This document shows positions 7,183 to 16,321 of a DNA stretch of 33,134 nucleotides, piece after piece. Numbering within the stretch: position 1 is the first letter of the stretch; the number at the start of each line of letters is the position of its first letter. The translations under genes and the position numbers were made by a program. The stretch lies in NCBI GenBank assembly GCA_026399755.1, contig JAPLQI010000132.1:1-33134 (forward strand), given 5' to 3'. The notes under the pieces are model-generated. The model was given only the letters and a program-made list of their open reading frames with translations, had not been told where the DNA came from and made no database searches. Source of the DNA: Pseudomonadota bacterium (lineage in GTDB: Bacteria; Pseudomonadota; Gammaproteobacteria; Burkholderiales; Chitinibacteraceae).

Positions 7183-7239
7183 GTACCCGTCACCCTCATT
7201 TAGCAGTGAGGGGCGGGTTACTTAACCCCACATTGGAGG
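7183..7239 (+). promoter_or_regulatory. Second target box set (b2/a2) covering the Shine-Dalgarno of the next gene
   Basis: A composite hairpin pairs GTACCCG (7183-7189) with CGGGTTAC (7214-7221) and CCCTCA (7193-7198) with TGAGGG (7207-7212). Its loop shows TTTAGCAG, the b box. The a box CACATTGG (7229-7236) runs into GGAGG (7235-7239), the ribosome site for the ATG at 7248. Pairing with the antisense RNA would block translation there, as C4 RNA does for icd in phage P1. Confidence 0.62.
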
Positions 7240-7247
7240 CAATCACC

Positions 7248-7391
7248 ATGCCTAAGCTCGCTCGCGCCCTACTCTCACACCTCTCTTTTGCAGCCATCTT
7301 GCTAGCCGCCTATAACCATGCGCCTTTGATTGTCGTTTTGCTGGCCGTAATGATGCTGGCCTTGGTGCATCTTGTGGGTGCGCCTAAATGA
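7248..7391 (+). CDS. 47-residue membrane peptide under the antisense leader (Icd-like position)
   Basis: The ATG at 7248 has a strong GGAGG ribosome site at 7235-7239. The product is MPKLARALLSHLSF followed by two hydrophobic stretches (about residues 8-21 and 25-43) joined by a short NHAP turn, so it is probably a small membrane protein. It continues the longer frame that opens at 6954, but that start lies before the promoter at 6973-7001, so mRNA from this promoter would carry only the short form. Its stop overlaps the next ATG (ATGA). In P1-type systems the gene in this position is icd, a cell-division inhibitor. Similarity of position is all that supports that role here. Confidence 0.6.
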   Translation: MPKLARALLSHLSFAAILLAAYNHAPLIVVLLAVMMLALVHLVGAPK

Positions 7392-7609
7392 GCCAGCCTA
7401 GATCAGCACCACAGCGCCCAGTAATTGAGCTGTCCAAATTAATCACCATTGAGCTGGCTAATATGGTGGCGGTCAAAGTCACTGTAATAGCCGCGCTTGA
7501 TATGGCTCTATTTCACCTAGATAACGATGCTCGACTAGGCACAGCCAGCTATAGCAGCAAGGCCGCAAATGCCTACCTCACTGCCGTAATCGACTCAGTA
7601 AACCTTTAA
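7388..7609 (+). CDS. Small hypothetical protein of the replication operon
   Basis: Seventy-three residues, beginning at an ATG that overlaps the preceding stop by four bases. It has a basic, Pro-rich start and then a helical, mildly hydrophobic centre (NMVAVKVTVIAALDMALFHL) and a polar tail with KAANAYLTAVID. No motif is recognised. The tight overlap with its upstream neighbour argues that it is translated. Confidence 0.6.
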   Translation: MSQPRSAPQRPVIELSKLITIELANMVAVKVTVIAALDMALFHLDNDARLGTASYSSKAANAYLTAVIDSVNL

Positions 7610-7621
7610 GAGCACCTTGAA

Positions 7622-7831
7622 ATGAAAAACCCGTTTATCACGGGTGTGGCTACTGCTACGCCCAAAAAGGCTAAAACTCCTCTTTTTAAGGCTCTCACTT
7701 GGTTTATTAAGTGCGTTATCGTCATTGCCATGCAACAAATCGCCGTCGCATTAGCCATTGAGGATGGCCGCTTACAAGTAAAAAAACGGCATGGTGCTCT
7801 GTCGTTTGTTGAGCAGGGAGTGAAAGCATGA
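7622..7831 (+). CDS. Small hypothetical protein upstream of the primase
   Basis: Sixty-nine residues ending in an ATGA overlap with the primase start at 7828. The N-terminal half is basic (TPKKAKTP), followed by a hydrophobic segment (FIKCVIVIAMQQIAVALAI) that could be one membrane helix or a buried helix. The preceding ribosome site is weak. The coupling to the primase is the main support that the gene is real. Confidence 0.55.
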   Translation: MKNPFITGVATATPKKAKTPLFKALTWFIKCVIVIAMQQIAVALAIEDGRLQVKKRHGALSFVEQGVKA

Positions 7832-8898
7832 GCCAATCTTTTAGCCAACAAGTAAAGCAAGCCGCTAATGGTTATTGGCCTCTTATTCTTACCCGCATGG
7901 GGATCAATCCCAAATTACTTGATGGCCGTAATCACCCCTGCCCCGCTTGCGGTGGCAGGGATCGCTTTCAGTTCACAGCAAGCGGCAAAAGTGCGGAGTA
8001 TGGCCGTTTTGCTTGTCGCGGCATGGATAAGCTAGGCGGCGATGGATTCGCGCTAGTGATGCATGTGTTTAATCTCAGCTTTCTCGACGCAGTGAAGGCC
8101 GTGGCAAAAGCGCTTGGGATCAGCAGGAATGGGCCGCAATTAGATATGCCCGTCATGCCAGCACTACCAGCCAGCCCAGTAATCGACAGCACCACCAAGC
8201 TGCAAGCGATATTGAATAACTGCCAGCAAGTACGCAGCAATAATGCCGCTGGTAAATATCTGATCAACCGAGGATTGGCGGCTGATTACTGGCCTACTCA
8301 TAACGTACTGCGCTTTGCTAAGACTTTGGATTACTGGCATAGCAATGATGACGCTAAGCCCATCAAGCTAGGCGTGTGGCCTGCCTTAATCGCTCATATC
8401 CAAAAGCCTGATGGATCACTGGCAGGCATTCATCGCATTTACCTAAGCCAAGACGGTTACAAGGCCGATATCGCCGCTATTAATGGCGAAGTCCCCCCGT
8501 GCAAGAAATTGCAGTCCGCCCATACCGGTTCAATTCGTGGTGCTGCTTGCCGCTTATTCCCTATTGGCGAGGATGGCCGCTTAGCGCTAAGCGAAGGGAT
8601 AGAAACCGCCATCGCCGTGCATCGAATGACGGGCTTAGCTGTATGGGCGTGTATCTCTGCTGGTGGGCTTAAAAACGTGGTGCTGCCCGATAACGTGCGA
8701 GAGGTGCTGATCTATGGCGATAACGACTTGCCAGATGACAAGGGTCGCAATGTAGGTAAAGAAAGTGCTTACCTTTTAGCAGCCAAGCTGCTTGCAATGG
8801 GTAAGGCGGTCAAAGTTTTGTTGCCGCAAGTAGCAGGCATGGATTGGCTAGACGTACTCAATAACGACTTAAATAGAGCAATACCTAATGCTGAATAA
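7828..8898 (+). CDS. P4-type DNA primase (zinc ribbon plus Toprim-like domain)
   Basis: 356 residues matching the primase part of phage P4 alpha-like proteins. The zinc ribbon is at 36-75 (NHPCPACGGRDRFQF, Cys38 and Cys41, and FACRG, Cys63), followed by GGDGFALVMHVF. The Toprim-like fold follows: LSEGIETAIAV with Glu256, then a YGDND acidic motif at 296-300. It would make primers for replication of the excised element. The usual zinc ribbon has four Cys; the fourth position here appears to be Met66 (CRGM instead of CxxC), so metal binding may be weakened or use another ligand. It overlaps the DUF927 gene by 11 bases and is part of one operon beginning at the antisense leader. Confidence 0.88.
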   Translation: MSQSFSQQVKQAANGYWPLILTRMGINPKLLDGRNHPCPACGGRDRFQFTASGKSAEYGRFACRGMDKLGGDGFALVMHVFNLSFLDAVKAVAKALGISRNGPQLDMPVMPALPASPVIDSTTKLQAILNNCQQVRSNNAAGKYLINRGLAADYWPTHNVLRFAKTLDYWHSNDDAKPIKLGVWPALIAHIQKPDGSLAGIHRIYLSQDGYKADIAAINGEVPPCKKLQSAHTGSIRGAACRLFPIGEDGRLALSEGIETAIAVHRMTGLAVWACISAGGLKNVVLPDNVREVLIYGDNDLPDDKGRNVGKESAYLLAAKLLAMGKAVKVLLPQVAGMDWLDVLNNDLNRAIPNAE

Positions 8899-10693
8899 TA
8901 TGAATGACGAAGTTCCGCTGTTTAATGCGGCCAATCCTGATAACGCGGGCTACCAAGCACCTAAAGCAGACCCAGAACTTATCTCTAGTGAAACAACGGA
9001 GTATTACTGCACACTCAATAGTCATTTGGTTTACGTTGGTACAAAAATTGATCATTCCACTGGAGATAGACAGGATTTGCCCCCACTACGTCTATGCAAA
9101 TCACTAGCCATCCTTGGGCAGGGCGTTGATGATTACGGCGATCATTCCCGCGTTTTGTACTGGTCTGACCCGCTCACCAAACAAGAGCAGATGCTTGCCC
9201 TCGCAGCGGCGGATATTGGCGAGCGTGATGGCTGGAAGTTATTGAACAGCAAAGGCTTAGAGGTGGCATCGGGTAGAGCCGCGCGTGAAAAACTGGCCGA
9301 TTACTTGCAAAGCCAAGGCAGCCAGACTCGCTACCACATCGCCAACCAATCAGGCTGGAAATGCGGGGCATTTTTGCTGCCGACCGGCGAGGTGATCGGC
9401 ACACCAGACTGCAAGATTTATTATCCAGCATCGGTGGAACACAAGTCTAAATTTGCCCAAGTCAGAACGATTGAGGGTTGGCGAAATAATGTGGGTTCAT
9501 TGGCAAGGGGGAATAATCTCGCCATGACTTCAGTCGCATGTTCTCTAGCGGGGCCGGTACTAGCCTTGATCGGGGCGCGTGATGGGATCGGTCTGCACTT
9601 TCACGGAGAAACATCGACAGGGAAAAGTTCATGTGCTGATGTAGGTGCAAGCATATGGGGCAGCCCTGAACACATCATGCAGAGCTGGGATGGAACAAGC
9701 ATCGGCCTCACTAATTCGGCGGAATTCTCTAATAGCATAATGCTGTACCTTGATGAGATTGGCGCTGGAAAAGCTCAACATATGGGGGGCATCATTTACA
9801 CCATGCTCAACGGCGTTTCACGCACCCAAGGCCGCAAAGATGGCGGCAACCGAACTAGCCGCAGATGGCTATTGACGCTCATATCCACCGGCGAAGTGCC
9901 TATGAGCCAGTACTTAAGTGAAGGAGGGCAAACCTCACGTGGGGGCCAAGAAATCAGAATGTTAGATGTCCCTGTAGGTAGTGGAAAATATCGCGCATTT
10001 GATTGTATTCACCAAGCAAAAGACGGGGCTGAATTTTCTATTGCACTGACTAATGCAGCACGTAGCCATTACGGTACCGTAGGCCGTGAATTTGTTGCAT
10101 GGCTAATAGCCAATAAGGGCAGTGTTGACGGCCATGTCAAGGCTTGCCAAGACCGAATGCTGGCAGAGCTACCAGACCACGTTGCCGCGCCGGTTAAGAG
10201 GGCCACGCGTAAATGGGGCATTCTAGCTGCAGCCTTAGTCATGGCGAGCGAGGCAGAGCTAACAGGCTGGAGTGCAGAAGAGTCCTATCAGGCCGTACGT
10301 GCCATCTGGCAAAAATGGCTGGATGACTTTGGCCTGTCGAGCCGTGATGATGAGCGATTGATTGAACAGGTTGAAAACTTCCTAGAATCCAATCAATTTA
10401 GCCGCTTCGCCCCCCTCCCCCTAAGTGGTAACGAGTCAGGCATTCATAACCTAGCTGGCTATCGTCGAACCATGGGCGATAGCCGCACTGAGTTTTCCTT
10501 AAACAATGCAGGCTTTAAGGAAGCCATACAGGGTTATGTAATGAAAAAAGCTTGCGAGATATTGCACACGGCAGGGATGTTGCATAGGCCAGAAGGACGT
10601 GACCAGTGGACTAGAAACGCGGGGAAAGGCTTGGGCATGGTGTATAAAATGACGCTGAGGCCGTGCAAAGACGTGCAAATAGCAGCCCGATAA
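8888..10693 (+). CDS. DUF927 superfamily replicative helicase
   Basis: 601 residues. Residues from about 95 onwards match DUF927 proteins: GWKCGAFLLPTGEVIG, then a P-loop GETSTGKSS (Gly240-Ser248), and Walker B MLYLDEIG with Asp289 and Glu290. A TLISTGEVPM sensor-like segment follows. Together with the primase this forms the separated equivalent of the P4 alpha primase-helicase. The ATG at 8888 is used; another ATG at 8900 lies four codons further in and cannot be excluded. It overlaps the primase stop. A repeat cluster that looks like an origin begins 30 bases after its stop. Confidence 0.88.
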   Translation: MLNNMNDEVPLFNAANPDNAGYQAPKADPELISSETTEYYCTLNSHLVYVGTKIDHSTGDRQDLPPLRLCKSLAILGQGVDDYGDHSRVLYWSDPLTKQEQMLALAAADIGERDGWKLLNSKGLEVASGRAAREKLADYLQSQGSQTRYHIANQSGWKCGAFLLPTGEVIGTPDCKIYYPASVEHKSKFAQVRTIEGWRNNVGSLARGNNLAMTSVACSLAGPVLALIGARDGIGLHFHGETSTGKSSCADVGASIWGSPEHIMQSWDGTSIGLTNSAEFSNSIMLYLDEIGAGKAQHMGGIIYTMLNGVSRTQGRKDGGNRTSRRWLLTLISTGEVPMSQYLSEGGQTSRGGQEIRMLDVPVGSGKYRAFDCIHQAKDGAEFSIALTNAARSHYGTVGREFVAWLIANKGSVDGHVKACQDRMLAELPDHVAAPVKRATRKWGILAAALVMASEAELTGWSAEESYQAVRAIWQKWLDDFGLSSRDDERLIEQVENFLESNQFSRFAPLPLSGNESGIHNLAGYRRTMGDSRTEFSLNNAGFKEAIQGYVMKKACEILHTAGMLHRPEGRDQWTRNAGKGLGMVYKMTLRPCKDVQIAAR

Positions 10694-10723
10694 ATAAACG
10701 CACTAGATGCAAGAAAAACGCAA

Positions 10724-10979
10724 CCAACACCACCAACACCACCAATTCACTATTTTTATCTTATATAAGCCTTATAAATACTAGGTTTTTGAGTTGGTGC
10801 TTAAGTTGGTGGTTTTTGCCTAATTGGTGTTTGTGAAAATATTCTTGTTTGGTGGTGCTGGGTTATTAGTTGGTGGTGCGACAACACAAAAGGAGTAGCC
10901 ACCAACTAACTACCGCGCATAAAGTCAACGGGAATGCGGGCTGGGCGGTGAAGTTGGTGGTTTGGTGGCGTTGGTGGTG
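10724..10979. repeat. TTGGTG repeat cluster with AT-rich core, candidate replication origin
   Basis: TTGGTG occurs on the plus strand at 10794, 10806, 10824, 10849, 10870, 10954, 10962 and 10971, and on the minus strand (CACCAA) at 10731, 10740 and 10900: eleven copies in about 250 bp, several extended to TTGGTGGTG. A roughly 45-bp AT-rich stretch (10746-10790) lies inside. Directly after a primase and helicase, this matches the iteron plus DNA-unwinding layout of plasmid-like origins and the P4 ori. No gene is supported in 10694-11157. Confidence 0.6.
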
Positions 10980-11157
10980 TTTTTTTCTACCTAGAAAAAT
11001 AAAATACAACAGTACGGTGCAAAGCAGTCGTGAGGTAAGTACTAACCGCGCGTGGTTAAGCCAATACTCAGTGTTTTTTGATCGTAACAAGACGGGGAAA
11101 GACGGCCAAATAATGATCCAAAAACACAATCACTACGCTTTATTTTTTGATAAATAA

Positions 11158-11188
11158 GCCTCACCCAATCAAGGATGAGGCTTTTTTT
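11158..11188 (+). terminator. Hairpin terminator between convergent replication operon and R-M gene
   Basis: GCCTCA (11158-11163) pairs with TGAGGC (11176-11181), followed by seven T residues. It lies 12 bases past the end of the minus-strand R-M gene, and on that strand it is followed by TTATTTAT, so it may serve both directions. Confidence 0.78.
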
Positions 11189-11199
11189 ATGCTGGGTGA

Positions 11200-14100
11200 T
11201 TAAGCCAGATTTAATGCGGGCAAAGCTTTGACGATTTTCATTGTTTTTAGCGATACCGTTACCACGCGCAAGAATAGCTCTAGCGGGTAGCGAGGGTTAT
11301 TCATGGTATCGCAGGCCCAATCGTTTGCGTCGTTCACAATGCCGCTGTCTTTGTGCGTGCTAACGCATTGGCGCTCTACTACCCAATCCAAAGCCGGTTT
11401 GCCGTTCACCACGTATTCATACGCTTCCAATGGAATACCCGTCAGGGTGATTTTATGGTTGTAATGCAGCGTGCTTAAATCTTTATCTTTGCCTTTTTTA
11501 CCGTACTTCATTTTCTCCACACGGTAATCCGCCGCGCTGAGGCTTAAATCCAGACCTTGGGCGGGGTACATTGGTACGGTTTCATAATCCAGATGCAAGG
11601 CCGCCAATTGCCGCCCTGCCTGACTAAAAGCCCAAAAATCAGCAGCTGTTTTAACACAAGGAATACGCGGTAATTCTTTGCTTAAATTATCGGCATAACG
11701 CTCACGGTAATCGGGTGAATGCAGCAGACCGTAAACATAATAGAAAATATCTTCTTTAATGATTTTTTCATCAGGATAAGCCGCAAGGAAATGCGCCAAA
11801 CCTTCATCGGAGATAGCGTCCTTCTTGGTGTAGCCTTGGCTACTTTCTACAACCACTTGCTCATCAAGGGCTGCCAGCATATCTCCTTGCTGGCTATTCA
11901 CATTCCCCACTTCCACTGTTTTTGTCTCATAAAGGGATAGTGGGAAGCATTGACAGCCACCATCAGGCTGAAGGCACACAACGCTGTCGATCATTAGCAC
12001 AAATTGACCTTCCCCCCGCCAGTTACCTTTAAACATAATGGTTGGATTCTTTACTGTTGCATCGGGAAATAGTCTGGGCATCTGGTAAATCATGTCGTTC
12101 ATAGACTTACTGAAATACACATGCGATTTTGTATATGGTCGATAAAGCCCTGTAGCCAATGAAGAAGCTTGAAAAGCATGTCGAACAAGCCGACCTAAAT
12201 CATTTTTCAACCCTCGATTCCAGCTAATATTTACCATATCTGTATTAGCAAAGTCATCAATATCAGGATATTGATCTTTGCTTAAGCCTGAGCATGCCAA
12301 GGTATAGCGATTAACTTCAGTATTATAAAAATCAATCATCCTCAGCATATTACTTGCTACATTTTTATTAGAAAAATTGTAACACCAAGCATCTCGGTTT
12401 GTTTTTACTCCACTTGAATAACTTTCAAATAATGAAATAGCATCTTTATTTTTTTTATCCCCTAAATTAATAAATTCGTTAAAAGATTCATCACGCTGTT
12501 TCATCCAGTCCCCGTGAGAATCAGGAGTGACTTCTTGCCATGCATTCACTGCACTTATTCCTGCAATACTGTGAAATTCAGCAATTTTTTCTAATTTTGT
12601 TTTCTGACTTAAATAATCACCAATATCGTGCCAATAAATCTTCCCATGCTGCTTAGCCAGAGGATTTTTAACCAGCAAAGTAATTGCTATTGGAGCGCGG
12701 CTGCCACTACCAAAAATCTTACCGCCTTCACGGCGCGATAGCTCGCCAGATGTACGTTGATTACCACGCAGGTGGAAAACATAAATACTGCTAAATTCTT
12801 CAGCTAAACATCGCCGCAAACCATCGGCTGAATTTGTCTCCAAAAATCCAGCATTGGTCACAAAGCCAATTACACCGCTATCACCAAGGCGATCAGAAGC
12901 CCAACGAATCGCACGAATGTATGAGTCATAAAGTGCATTTTTATTTGTCGCCGTTGAGCGGGCAGCATAGCTTTCACGAATTGCACTATCCAGTACGGGA
13001 TAAGCCACATTTTGATTATTGTCATTGGCACTATCCTGACCTGCCGAATACGGCGGATTACCAATAATTACCCGAATATCCAGCGCTTTCTGCTTTTTAC
13101 GCCTTGCGCTGTTATCCACTAATAGCTGGTCTACCAAATCTTCCTTTTCGTACATCTGAAACGTATCGGTCAGGCAAATCCCTTCAAAGGGCACATAGTC
13201 GCCACCAACGATGCTGTGATAAACCGCTTCGATATTAATGGCGGCAATATAATAGGCCAGCAGTACAATTTCATTGGCGTGGATTTGGCCTTGGTATTTG
13301 GCTTGTAATTGCTCTTTAGAAATTAAGCCACTTTGCAGCAGGCGGGTAATAAAGGTGCCGGTGCCGGTAAATGGATCAATAATATGCACACCATCGCTGC
13401 CCAAGCTTTGGCCGAATTCTGTTTTTAAAATGTGATCTACGCTATGGATAATAAAATCCACCACCTCTACTGGCGTGTAGACAATACCTAGGCGTTCGGT
13501 CATGCGTGGAAAGGCGTTTTTAAAGAATTTTTCGTAAAGCTCAACAATGATTTTTTGCTTGCCATTGGCGTTTTCAATGCCTTCGGCACGCTGTTTTACG
13601 CTATGGTAAAAGCGCTCTAGCGTATCGGCTTCTTTATCTAAACGATGTTCTTGCAAGATATCCAGCACAGCTTGCATGGCGCAAGACATCGGGTTGTTAG
13701 AGGCAAAGCTGTAATCACTGAATAGCGCATCAAATACCGGCTTGGTAATTAAATGCTGGGCCAGCATTTCTACTACTTCGGCATCGCTGATGCTGTCATT
13801 CAGATCATCGCGTAATTCATTTGCAAAGGCGTAAAAAGCCTCACGCTCTTTGATATTTTCTGTGTTTTCAATAATGGTTTTAATGCGGGTAATGTGGGTG
13901 CGGGCAATCTTGGCAATATCATTCGCCCAGTCTTCCCAATGATGGCGATTACCGCATTTTTGCACGACTTTGGCGTAAATGGCCCGTTCAATTTCGCCAA
14001 TTTCAAATTGCAATTCTGCCTGAGCATCTTCAGCATATTTGGGTACAGCCTCACCAATCTTATATTCCCTTTTACCCGCGTCTTTATTGCTAGTACCGGT

Positions 14101-16131
14101 CGATTTTTTATCTTTCTTGGTGATTTTATCGGTAATGGAGATGACTTCCATTTTGGAGGTATCACGGCCAATTAACTCCAGCTTATTGACCATCGCATCA
14201 AAGCGATCATCATGCGAGCGCAAGGCTTGCAGCACTTGCCAGACCACCTTGTAAGTCTTGTTATCATCTAAGGCATCGTGCGCCTCTACACCAGCAGGAA
14301 TCACCACCGGCAAGATGACATAGCCGCGTGTCTTGCCCTCTGCAAGCCGCATTACGCGGCCAACCGATTGCACTACATCAACCTGAGAATTGCGCGGGGT
14401 AAGAAAGAGCACGGCATCCAGCGCGGGTACATCCACGCCTTCAGACAAGCAACGGACATTGCTGAGAATACGGCAGGTGTTATCTGGCGTTTCTGCTTTA
14501 AGCCAAGCCAGTTTTTCTTCTTTTTGGCTTGCGTTCATGCCGCCATCCACGTGCTCAGCTTCGCATTGCAAAGTGACCGAGACTTTATCTTCAGCAAATT
14601 CTTGCTCTTTGTAAGCCTCTACCACGCGGGAAAACATGCTGGCGATATTTTTAGAGCTGACCTTATGCGATCTGTTCGTGGTGCTGGCTTCAATCACTTG
14701 GCAAAAAGCCAAGGCACGGCGCATTGGATTGCCGTCATCCATAAGATCTACTTGGGTTTCTTGCTTGGATAAACCTTTCCAGCAACCAATAATTTTAGCG
14801 GCGTCGTCTACTTTTAGCTGGTTATCATCACCAGCCAGCAGCTTTTGCAAGCTGCGGCTGATGTGGGCCTCATCGACAGCTAAAACCACCACCTTGTAAT
14901 CGACCAAAAGCTTTTGGCGCACGGCTTCAGAAAAGTTGATCACATACAACTCTTTGCCATACAGCGCTTCATCATCCATAGAGCAGAGTGCAACGCTGTC
15001 TTTTTCTGCGGATGCTTTGGCGCTATCGCCATAAATACGCGGTGTGGCGGTCATATACAGGCGTTTGGCCGCCTTAATAAAGTCGCTATCGTGGACTTTT
15101 ACAAAATTTGATTCGTCAGCATCGCCAAAAGTAGCGCCGGTGGTGCGGTGTGCTTCATCGCAAATAATTAAATCGAAATCGGCCAGCGCGTGTTCTTTTT
15201 GCGCTTTGCTGATCACTTCAATAGATTGATAGGTTGAGAAGACCACGCTCATATGATGGGCATCGTGGCGCTTAGCCATTTCAAGCGCTAGGCGGGCAGG
15301 CTCGGTTGTAGCGGGGTAACGCAGCTCATGGGTAAAAGTTTGCACCACGTCATCATCTTTTTTACGCTTCTTACCCACGTCCACATCGGAGCAAACGGCA
15401 AAACTATGCAATGGCGTTTCGCTTTCTTGTGTCCACTCTGTGAGCGTTTGCGAGAGCAAAGACAGGCTAGGCACTAAAAATAAAACCCGCTTGCCCGTAC
15501 CCGCTAGCTTTTCAGCAATTTTTAAGCTGGTAAAGGTTTTACCTGTGCCACAAGCCATAATCAGCTTGCCTCGGTCTGCATCTTGCAAGCCTCTTTCTGC
15601 ACCGGCCAAAGCACCTGCTTGGTGTTCACGCAATTGCTTTTTAACTTTGAGCACGGGCGCGACTTTGGGCTGGTACTGCGCCCAATCAATCTGACTATTT
15701 TCTAAATCTTGTAAATCAATTTTACTCACCGGCGGGTGCTGATTTTGCAAGGCATCTTCTGCATTCACCCCCCAATGAATGGTGGTGGTGATAATCACGC
15801 GGTGGCTGAATGTTTTTTTGCCAGAGGCGGTAAAAAAGCTATCAATATCTGACTTTTGTACACGGTAATCAGGCGCGTAAAATTTGCACTGAATGGCATG
15901 AAACTCGCCCGTACCGTGAGTTTCGGCCACCAAATCAATACCGGTATCCCGCTTATCTAAAGCTTGCTCATCAGCCCAAGCTGAATACGTCCACACCTTG
16001 CTGTAAAGATCACGGTAAGTGGCTTCATTTCGCAAGTAGCAACAAATCAACTCCTCAAAATAAGTCCCTTTTTCACGTTGTGTTTCAGAGGCTTGACGAT
16101 AAGTTGAGAGTAGCGTTTGTAAGGGGGTCAT
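11200..16131 (-). CDS. Single-polypeptide restriction-modification enzyme (type ISP-like)
   Basis: A 1643-residue protein with every part of a type ISP enzyme in order. An Mrr/PD-(D/E)XK nuclease lies at about 1-120, with Asp66 (GIDLVAE) and the QCK at 81-83. A superfamily 2 helicase/translocase follows: Walker A CGTGKT (194-199), DEAH at 325-328, YMTATPR, and QSVGRVMR near the end of RecA domain 2. An adenine-N6 methyltransferase has motif I DPFTGTGTF (from Asp919) and NPPY (1025-1028). The last 500 residues should hold the target recognition domain. Known members such as LlaGI and LlaBIII are about 1570-1580 residues. One gene therefore both methylates and cuts, and no separate methylase is needed. 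It is the only minus-strand gene of the element and likely its phage-defence cargo. Confidence 0.92.
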   Translation of the reverse strand: MTPLQTLLSTYRQASETQREKGTYFEELICCYLRNEATYRDLYSKVWTYSAWADEQALDKRDTGIDLVAETHGTGEFHAIQCKFYAPDYRVQKSDIDSFFTASGKKTFSHRVIITTTIHWGVNAEDALQNQHPPVSKIDLQDLENSQIDWAQYQPKVAPVLKVKKQLREHQAGALAGAERGLQDADRGKLIMACGTGKTFTSLKIAEKLAGTGKRVLFLVPSLSLLSQTLTEWTQESETPLHSFAVCSDVDVGKKRKKDDDVVQTFTHELRYPATTEPARLALEMAKRHDAHHMSVVFSTYQSIEVISKAQKEHALADFDLIICDEAHRTTGATFGDADESNFVKVHDSDFIKAAKRLYMTATPRIYGDSAKASAEKDSVALCSMDDEALYGKELYVINFSEAVRQKLLVDYKVVVLAVDEAHISRSLQKLLAGDDNQLKVDDAAKIIGCWKGLSKQETQVDLMDDGNPMRRALAFCQVIEASTTNRSHKVSSKNIASMFSRVVEAYKEQEFAEDKVSVTLQCEAEHVDGGMNASQKEEKLAWLKAETPDNTCRILSNVRCLSEGVDVPALDAVLFLTPRNSQVDVVQSVGRVMRLAEGKTRGYVILPVVIPAGVEAHDALDDNKTYKVVWQVLQALRSHDDRFDAMVNKLELIGRDTSKMEVISITDKITKKDKKSTGTSNKDAGKREYKIGEAVPKYAEDAQAELQFEIGEIERAIYAKVVQKCGNRHHWEDWANDIAKIARTHITRIKTIIENTENIKEREAFYAFANELRDDLNDSISDAEVVEMLAQHLITKPVFDALFSDYSFASNNPMSCAMQAVLDILQEHRLDKEADTLERFYHSVKQRAEGIENANGKQKIIVELYEKFFKNAFPRMTERLGIVYTPVEVVDFIIHSVDHILKTEFGQSLGSDGVHIIDPFTGTGTFITRLLQSGLISKEQLQAKYQGQIHANEIVLLAYYIAAINIEAVYHSIVGGDYVPFEGICLTDTFQMYEKEDLVDQLLVDNSARRKKQKALDIRVIIGNPPYSAGQDSANDNNQNVAYPVLDSAIRESYAARSTATNKNALYDSYIRAIRWASDRLGDSGVIGFVTNAGFLETNSADGLRRCLAEEFSSIYVFHLRGNQRTSGELSRREGGKIFGSGSRAPIAITLLVKNPLAKQHGKIYWHDIGDYLSQKTKLEKIAEFHSIAGISAVNAWQEVTPDSHGDWMKQRDESFNEFINLGDKKNKDAISLFESYSSGVKTNRDAWCYNFSNKNVASNMLRMIDFYNTEVNRYTLACSGLSKDQYPDIDDFANTDMVNISWNRGLKNDLGRLVRHAFQASSLATGLYRPYTKSHVYFSKSMNDMIYQMPRLFPDATVKNPTIMFKGNWRGEGQFVLMIDSVVCLQPDGGCQCFPLSLYETKTVEVGNVNSQQGDMLAALDEQVVVESSQGYTKKDAISDEGLAHFLAAYPDEKIIKEDIFYYVYGLLHSPDYRERYADNLSKELPRIPCVKTAADFWAFSQAGRQLAALHLDYETVPMYPAQGLDLSLSAADYRVEKMKYGKKGKDKDLSTLHYNHKITLTGIPLEAYEYVVNGKPALDWVVERQCVSTHKDSGIVNDANDWACDTMNNPRYPLELFLRVVTVSLKTMKIVKALPALNLA

Positions 16132-16321
16132 TTTCTTGGGCTTGTAGGGGATTGGGTCAGTCGTTTGCGGGGCGAAAGCTGCAAATATGCTGCATTTCTA
16201 AAGTGCCGACATATTAAAGCAAGGACTTGGTTTTGGGGGTGATTCTGCTGGGAATTAATAGGTTTGGAAGCGGTATTTACTCAAAGACCACTGGAGTCGG
16301 TGGCGAAGCTCAGGCAGAGGG
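16132..16321. other. Upstream region of the R-M gene
   Basis: About 190 bp before the R-M start on its strand. The ribosome site is weak (AAGAAA directly before the ATG) and no confident promoter is seen. The AAAGTACCGC array begins just beyond. Confidence 0.35.

Noticed and set aside
6954-7391. 145-codon frame starting with an ATGA overlap to the antirepressor gene
   Set aside because: The predicted promoter, terminator and antisense boxes lie inside it, so its first 98 codons are better explained as structured RNA. Only the last 47 codons, with their own ribosome site, are kept. An Ash/Icd-like protein made from the long frame cannot be fully excluded.
10870-11157. 95-codon plus-strand frame over the TTGGTG repeats
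   Set aside because: Its Trp/Val-rich start is simply the translated repeat, and no ribosome site or motif supports it.
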